NCBI GenBank assembly: GCA_044870295.1
Contig: JBIOYQ010000058.1
Location: forward strand, 1 to 10,207
Direction: 5' to 3'
Length of the DNA stretch: 10,207 nucleotides
From: AC-52 sp044870295
GTDB lineage: Bacteria > Actinomycetota > UBA4738
Shown: positions 6,157 to 10,207 of the stretch, piece after piece
Layout: each line of letters begins with the position of its first letter
How positions within the stretch are numbered: the stretch's first letter is position 1
Notes under the pieces: model-generated
Database searches by the model: none
The model's input: the letters and a program-made list of their open reading frames with translations, nothing else
Told to the model about the DNA's origin: nothing
Program-made: the position numbers and the translations under genes

Positions 6157-7320
6157 ATGAGATTCCTGCACACCGCCGACTGGCACGTCGGGAAGCGGCT
6201 CCGCGGGCGGTCGCGCGACGACGAGACGGCCGCAGCCCTGGATCAGGTGGTCCAGATCGCGGCGGACGGCGAGGTGGACATGGTGCTGGTGGCGGGCGAC
6301 GTGTACGAGCATCGGACCGTCTCCCCGGAGGCCGATTTCCTGGTGTTCGACGCCCTGGCGCGGCTTCGGGACACCGGGGCGAAGGTCGTGATCGTGCCCG
6401 GCAACCACGACTCGTGGCAGCGGCTGGAGGCGCTGGCAAAGCTCTTCACGCCCCTGGGGATCCTGGCCGTGCCGCGGGTCCTGCGACCGAGCGAGGGAGG
6501 GCTGGTCGAGGTGACCTCTCGCGACGGGTCGGAGGCGGCCCTGGTGGCGTGCCTGCCGTTCGTCCCCGAGCGCCGGTTCGGCGACGCGGCATCCCTGTTC
6601 GATGACCGGGCCTCGGCGTACGTGGACTACGACGCCGGCATGGGGCGGGTCATCGCGGGCATGGCCGCGGGCTTTCGCACCGATCGCGTGAACGTCCTCA
6701 TGGGCCACCTGATGATCCATGGCGCGCGGCCGGGCGGCGGCGAACAGGAGCTGACCATCGGGATGACGTACGCCGTGGCGCCGGCCCGGCTCCCCGCGAC
6801 CGCCACCTACGCCGCGCTCGGCCACGTCCACCGGCCTCAGTCCGTCCCGGCCTCGCCATGCCCGGCGCGGTTCGCCGGTTCCCTCATCCAGCTCGACTTC
6901 GGCGAAGTCGAGCAGCACAAGTCGGTGGTGGTCGTGGACGCGGTCCCGGGCAAGCCACCCGCGATCGAGGAGGTTCTCATCACGGCCGGCCGCCGGCTGG
7001 TCGACGTGGAGGGATCGCTGGACGAGGTCCTGGCGAAGGCCGAGGCCCTGGCCGGCGCGTACCTTCGCGTCCACGTCCGCACGGATGGCCCCGTGCCCGG
7101 CCTGGCGGATCGGGTGCGAGAGGTGTGTCCCGACGCGATCTGGGTCGAGCCCGTCTACGAGCGGGTCGAGCACGAACGACCCGACGCGGGCATGTCGTCG
7201 CTCGCCCCCAGGGAGCAGTTCCTCCATTACTACCGTCACGCCCACGGCGCCGACCCCGAACAGGCCCTGGTGGACGCGTTCGATCGCGTGTACGCGGAGG
7301 CGTCGGAGGGAGCGGCCTGA
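6157..7320 (+). CDS. sbcD: SbcD, nuclease subunit of the SbcCD (Mre11-Rad50-type) complex
   Basis: This 387-residue calcineurin-like phosphoesterase is the Mn-dependent nuclease subunit of SbcCD, which processes blocked or hairpin DNA ends and double-strand breaks in the cytoplasm. The Mre11 motifs appear in order: HTADWHVGK (D8, H10), VLVAGDVYEH (D48), VPGNHDS (N83, H84, D85), MGHLMIHG (H184), and GHVHRPQ (H223, H225). All metal ligands expected of an active enzyme seem present. The C-terminal part (about 270-387) fits the capping domain plus the helical region that contacts the SbcC coiled-coil base. The start at 6157 is fixed by the first motif and by the hexamer six bases upstream. The gene is followed after three bases by sbcC, so the two form an operon. 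Nothing is truncated or broken. Confidence 0.93.
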   Translation: MRFLHTADWHVGKRLRGRSRDDETAAALDQVVQIAADGEVDMVLVAGDVYEHRTVSPEADFLVFDALARLRDTGAKVVIVPGNHDSWQRLEALAKLFTPLGILAVPRVLRPSEGGLVEVTSRDGSEAALVACLPFVPERRFGDAASLFDDRASAYVDYDAGMGRVIAGMAAGFRTDRVNVLMGHLMIHGARPGGGEQELTIGMTYAVAPARLPATATYAALGHVHRPQSVPASPCPARFAGSLIQLDFGEVEQHKSVVVVDAVPGKPPAIEEVLITAGRRLVDVEGSLDEVLAKAEALAGAYLRVHVRTDGPVPGLADRVREVCPDAIWVEPVYERVEHERPDAGMSSLAPREQFLHYYRHAHGADPEQALVDAFDRVYAEASEGAA

Positions 7321-7323
7321 GCC

Positions 7324-9891
7324 ATGCGGCCCCTTCGGCTCGAGCTCAAGAACTTCACCGCCTACCGGGAGTCGCAGGTGCTGGACCTGGAGAACCTGGA
7401 CCTCTTTGCCATCACCGGGCCGACCGGGTCGGGCAAGTCCTCGCTCCTGGACGCCATGACGTACGCGCTGTACGGCAAGGCGCCTCGCGTCGGCAAGGCC
7501 GTCAGCCAGCTCATCGCCCAGGGACAGCCTCGGCTGGCCGTGATGCTCGAGTTCGAGGTGGACGGTCAGCGGTATCGCGTGACACGCGAGACGCCGGCGA
7601 AGGGCGCCAGCTCCATCCGGATGGAACGCCAGGCCGAAGGCGCCTGGATCTCGGCCGGAGACGGAGCGGACCGGATCAACGACGCCAACGCCATGATCGA
7701 GCGGTTGGTCGGGCTCGACTACGTGGGGTTCACGCGGTCCATCGTCCTGCCCCAGGGAGAGTTCGCCGAGTTCCTGGCGGGCGATCCGAGGGACCGACGC
7801 CGCATCCTGACGGAGCTCATGGACCTTGGGTTGTTCCAGCGCATGGCGGCCCGCGCCGGCGAGATCGCCCGCGAGAGCCGGGCGGCCGCCCAGGCCAAGG
7901 AGGAGGTGCTGGCCCGCCAGTTCGCCGGCGTGGACGAGGCAGCCGTGAAGGACGCGCGATCGCGAGCCAAGCAGGCGAAGGCGCGGAGCGAGGCGATGGC
8001 CGAGATCGAGCGAACTCTCGAGGGGATGGCGCGCGACTCGGAGAGCCTGGAGCGCCGAATCGAGACCCTCGACGAGCTGAACGGTGAGGCGATCGAGCTG
8101 GCGGAAGCGGCCCGCGCCGCGGCCGCCGATCTTCGGACGTCGTTGTCCAGCATGGAGGAAGCGGCGGCCGGCGTCGCCGCAGGAGAGCGCCTGGCCGCCG
8201 AGGCGGAAGCCACGGCTCGCGAGGCAGCCGTGGTCGTGACGCGTTCGGAGGCCGAGTGGGGAACGCTCGAGTCCCTGGTCGCGCTCCGGGCGGCCGTCGA
8301 CCAGTTCGCCTCCTTGGAGGGGAGGGTGGCGGGCGCCGAACGATCGGTATCGGAGGCTCGCGAATCGATCGTCGCCGCCGAAGCTTCCCGCGAACGGACC
8401 GCCGCCGAGTCTGCCGACGCCGCGGCCGCCCTCGAGCAGGCAGAACGGGACGTGGCCGCCGCCGAGGCGGAGCACGAGCGTGGCCATCGGGCCGACATGG
8501 TCGGTGCGCTGACCCGCGGCAAGAAGGTCGGCGATCCCTGCCCCGTCTGCGAGCGACCCCTGGAAGAGGTGCACAAGGTGGACGGCCGCGAGCTGACCAG
8601 GGTCCGGAAGGCCCTCGATCGAGCCCGTGAGGCCGCCAGCCGGGCCGGCGCTCGGTGGAGCAAGGCCGAGCGCGACGCGGCCGTCGCCGACCACGAGGTC
8701 CAGGCGGCCCGCGCAACCGTGGAGCGGACGGATCGGGAACTGGAGGCGTTGGCCGCCGAACGATCGGTTGCCGGCGAGCACCTGGGGGCGGCCTTCGGGG
8801 GCACGCTGCCCGAGCATCCGGTGTACGAGGTGGATGGGCGCATGCGCGAGCTCCGCGCCCGCCGGCAGCTCGCCGAGGAAGCAGAAGCCGCGGCGGGACG
8901 GGCGCGATCCGACGCGACGGCGATGCGCGACGCGGCCAAGGAGCTTCGGGCTACGGGGATGGCGCTCGCCGGCACGCTGCGGGGTCTCCCCGTGACCGGA
9001 CTGATCAAGCGGGCCCGACAGTGCGTGGCAACGATCGAGGTTCCCCCGGGGCTGGTGGGGGCCTTGCCGTCGGATCCGGGTCCGGCCGCCGAGGCGGCCG
9101 AGGGCCTCGCGAGCGGCCTGACGGACCTGGTCGAGCGGCTCGGAGCGGCCCAGCGCGAGTCCCGTGCCGGCGTGGCCGCCATCCTCGACCGGGCCAGGGC
9201 CCTCCTGCCGGACGGCGTGCCCAAGGCCATCCTGAACGACCTCGACGACCTCCTGGACGCAGCGCACACCGCGGCCAAGGACCTGATCGCCGACGCCGCC
9301 GAGGCCAGGACCGAGGCCACCCGGCTGGCCGCCCAGCTGAAGGAGCGCGCCCAGCTCGAAGGCGAGACGCGGACGCTCGCCGCCGATGCGGCCGTGTTCC
9401 AGGCACTGGCCGCAGAGCTCCGGGCCGACCGACTGATCACGTTCCTCCAGAGCGAGGCCCTGGAGCTGCTGGCGGTGGCGGGGTCTGAGCGCCTGCTGTT
9501 CCTCTCCCAGGGACGGTACCGGCTGGCCTTCGAAGGAGACGAGTTCTTCGTCGAGGATCGCCAGAACGGCGACGAACGCCGGTCGGTTCGGACGCTCTCC
9601 GGCGGCGAGACCTTCCTGGCGTCCCTCGCCCTGGCCCTGGCGCTGTCCGAGCAGATCCAGTCGCTGGCCGTCACCCACCGTGCCAGACTGCAGAGCCTCT
9701 TCATCGACGAGGGCTTCGGAAACCTGGACGCCGACGTCCTCGAGGTGGCCGCCGAGGCACTCACACAGCTCGGGGGCCACGACCGCATGGTAGGGGTCAT
9801 CACCCATGTCTCCGAGCTGGCGGAACGGCTCCCGGTTCGGGTGGAGGTCCGGCCGCTGCCGGGTGGAAGCCGGCTCGAGGTGAAGGCCTAG
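7324..9891 (+). CDS. sbcC: SbcC, SMC-like ATPase subunit of the SbcCD complex
   Basis: The 855-residue product is a Rad50-type ABC ATPase that gates the SbcD nuclease with ATP and tethers DNA ends. It has Walker A GPTGSGKSS (32-40), Q-loop LPQGEF (Q144), a first helical arm rich in Ala, Glu and Arg (about 170-400), the zinc hook DPCPVCERP (C406, C409), a second helical arm (about 415-690), ABC signature LSGGE (758-762), Walker B SLFIDEGFGNLD (D795, E796), and a C-terminal THVSEL with the switch histidine. It is shorter than the E. coli protein (about 1,050 residues), so the coiled coils are short. Around 550-590 the second arm is interrupted by a Pro/Gly-rich segment. A GGAGGG (7305-7310) lies 13 bases before the ATG. 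The stop TAG overlaps the stop of the convergent amidohydrolase gene. Confidence 0.93.
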   Translation: MRPLRLELKNFTAYRESQVLDLENLDLFAITGPTGSGKSSLLDAMTYALYGKAPRVGKAVSQLIAQGQPRLAVMLEFEVDGQRYRVTRETPAKGASSIRMERQAEGAWISAGDGADRINDANAMIERLVGLDYVGFTRSIVLPQGEFAEFLAGDPRDRRRILTELMDLGLFQRMAARAGEIARESRAAAQAKEEVLARQFAGVDEAAVKDARSRAKQAKARSEAMAEIERTLEGMARDSESLERRIETLDELNGEAIELAEAARAAAADLRTSLSSMEEAAAGVAAGERLAAEAEATAREAAVVVTRSEAEWGTLESLVALRAAVDQFASLEGRVAGAERSVSEARESIVAAEASRERTAAESADAAAALEQAERDVAAAEAEHERGHRADMVGALTRGKKVGDPCPVCERPLEEVHKVDGRELTRVRKALDRAREAASRAGARWSKAERDAAVADHEVQAARATVERTDRELEALAAERSVAGEHLGAAFGGTLPEHPVYEVDGRMRELRARRQLAEEAEAAAGRARSDATAMRDAAKELRATGMALAGTLRGLPVTGLIKRARQCVATIEVPPGLVGALPSDPGPAAEAAEGLASGLTDLVERLGAAQRESRAGVAAILDRARALLPDGVPKAILNDLDDLLDAAHTAAKDLIADAAEARTEATRLAAQLKERAQLEGETRTLAADAAVFQALAAELRADRLITFLQSEALELLAVAGSERLLFLSQGRYRLAFEGDEFFVEDRQNGDERRSVRTLSGGETFLASLALALALSEQIQSLAVTHRARLQSLFIDEGFGNLDADVLEVAAEALTQLGGHDRMVGVITHVSELAERLPVRVEVRPLPGGSRLEVKA

Positions 9892-10207
9892 CGGACGAAG
9901 ACCTCGCGGCCCCGGGACACGGTGAGCACCGGACGGAGGTCGCGGATCTCGGGGGCCGTGAGCGGGTCGGCGTCGTAGGCGGCGAAGTCGGCCTGCATGC
10001 CGGGTCGGAGCGACCCCTTCTTGTCCTCCAGGTGCGCCAGCCGGGCGCTCCCTATCGTGAACAGCCGAACGGCCTCCTCGCGGCTCATGCGCTGGCCGGC
10101 GTCGTGGTGGTTCTCGAGCGACCACAGGCCGTACATGGGGTCGAGCGGGGTGACGGGTGAGTCCGACCCCGCGCCGACCTCCAACCCCCGCCCCAGCAGC
10201 GTCCAGA
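9888..10207 (-). CDS. YtcJ-type amidohydrolase, C-terminal part (runs off the window edge)
   Basis: The minus-strand frame stays open to the right edge (…WTLLGRGLEVGAGSDSPV…), so only about the last 106 residues are seen. GSDSPVTPLDP, with the strand-8 metal-site aspartate, then SREEAVRLFTIGSARLA, and the closing barrel segment GSLRPGMQADFAAYDADPL are typical of the amidohydrolase family 3 (YtcJ-like) C-terminus. These are zinc-type metal hydrolases of amide, carbamate or related bonds, and the substrates of most members are unknown. A TTG at 10184 is an internal codon, not the start, because family sequence continues upstream of it. The stop (TAG read on this strand, 9890-9888) overlaps the stop of sbcC by three bases within CTAG, so the two genes converge with no room for an intergenic terminator. 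Confidence 0.85.
   Translation of the reverse strand, partial: WTLLGRGLEVGAGSDSPVTPLDPMYGLWSLENHHDAGQRMSREEAVRLFTIGSARLAHLEDKKGSLRPGMQADFAAYDADPLTAPEIRDLRPVLTVSRGREVFVR

Noticed and set aside
8334..8768. A 15-base direct repeat (CGCCGAACGATCGGT) at 8334-8348 and 8754-8768, exactly 420 bases apart in sbcC
   Set aside because: Both copies are in frame and encode the same AERSV segment in the coiled-coil arms. Repeated codon use in a low-complexity Ala/Glu/Arg coiled coil explains it without invoking a functional site.
6112..10125. A 1,337-codon open frame on the minus strand antisense to the whole sbcD-sbcC operon
   Set aside because: It mirrors the codon structure of strongly supported genes in very G/C-rich DNA where stops are rare. 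Its translation is low-complexity, rich in Arg, Gly, His and Leu, with no recognisable domain.

Overview
The window is high-GC DNA (roughly 70% by eye) with strong G/C third-position bias, packed with genes and with almost no intergenic space. One gene resembles the mycothiol-dependent maleylpyruvate isomerase family, several genes appear to start within a few bases of a -10 hexamer (leaderless-type starts), and the NurA/HerA pair is of a bacterial type. Together these point to an actinobacterial lineage, probably outside the well-studied Streptomyces/Mycobacterium groups. That placement is inference from style and gene families, not from a marker gene.

Layout, left to right. Positions 1-178 are a promoter region: a near-consensus promoter fires leftward out of the window, and a -10-like hexamer sits just before the first gene. 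Positions 179-2865 hold a two-gene operon: a NurA-family nuclease, then a HerA-family hexameric ATPase joined to it by an ATGA overlap. Next, also on the plus strand, is a large fusion protein (about 2909-5242): an aminoglycoside-phosphotransferase-fold kinase followed by a class III PLP enzyme of the phospho-lyase type. A DinB-fold, mycothiol-dependent-type protein (5260-6033, minus) converges on it with a 17-bp gap. The divergent intergenic region 6034-6156 carries two back-to-back leaderless-type promoters, a CRP/GlxR-like palindrome and another inverted repeat. It leads into the plus-strand sbcD (6157-7320) and sbcC (7324-9891) operon. The window closes with the C-terminal part of a minus-strand YtcJ-type amidohydrolase (9888 to the edge), whose stop codon overlaps that of sbcC in a CTAG tetranucleotide.

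The most coherent biological theme is DNA-end processing. NurA-HerA and SbcD-SbcC (the bacterial Mre11-Rad50) are the same four components that form the archaeal end-resection operon. Here they occur as two separate two-gene units on the same strand, about 3.3 kb apart, with two metabolic or detoxification-type genes between them. The kinase/phospho-lyase fusion plausibly phosphorylates an amino alcohol and then eliminates the phosphate, but its substrate cannot be read from sequence. No tRNA, rRNA, CRISPR array, insertion sequence or phage gene was seen.
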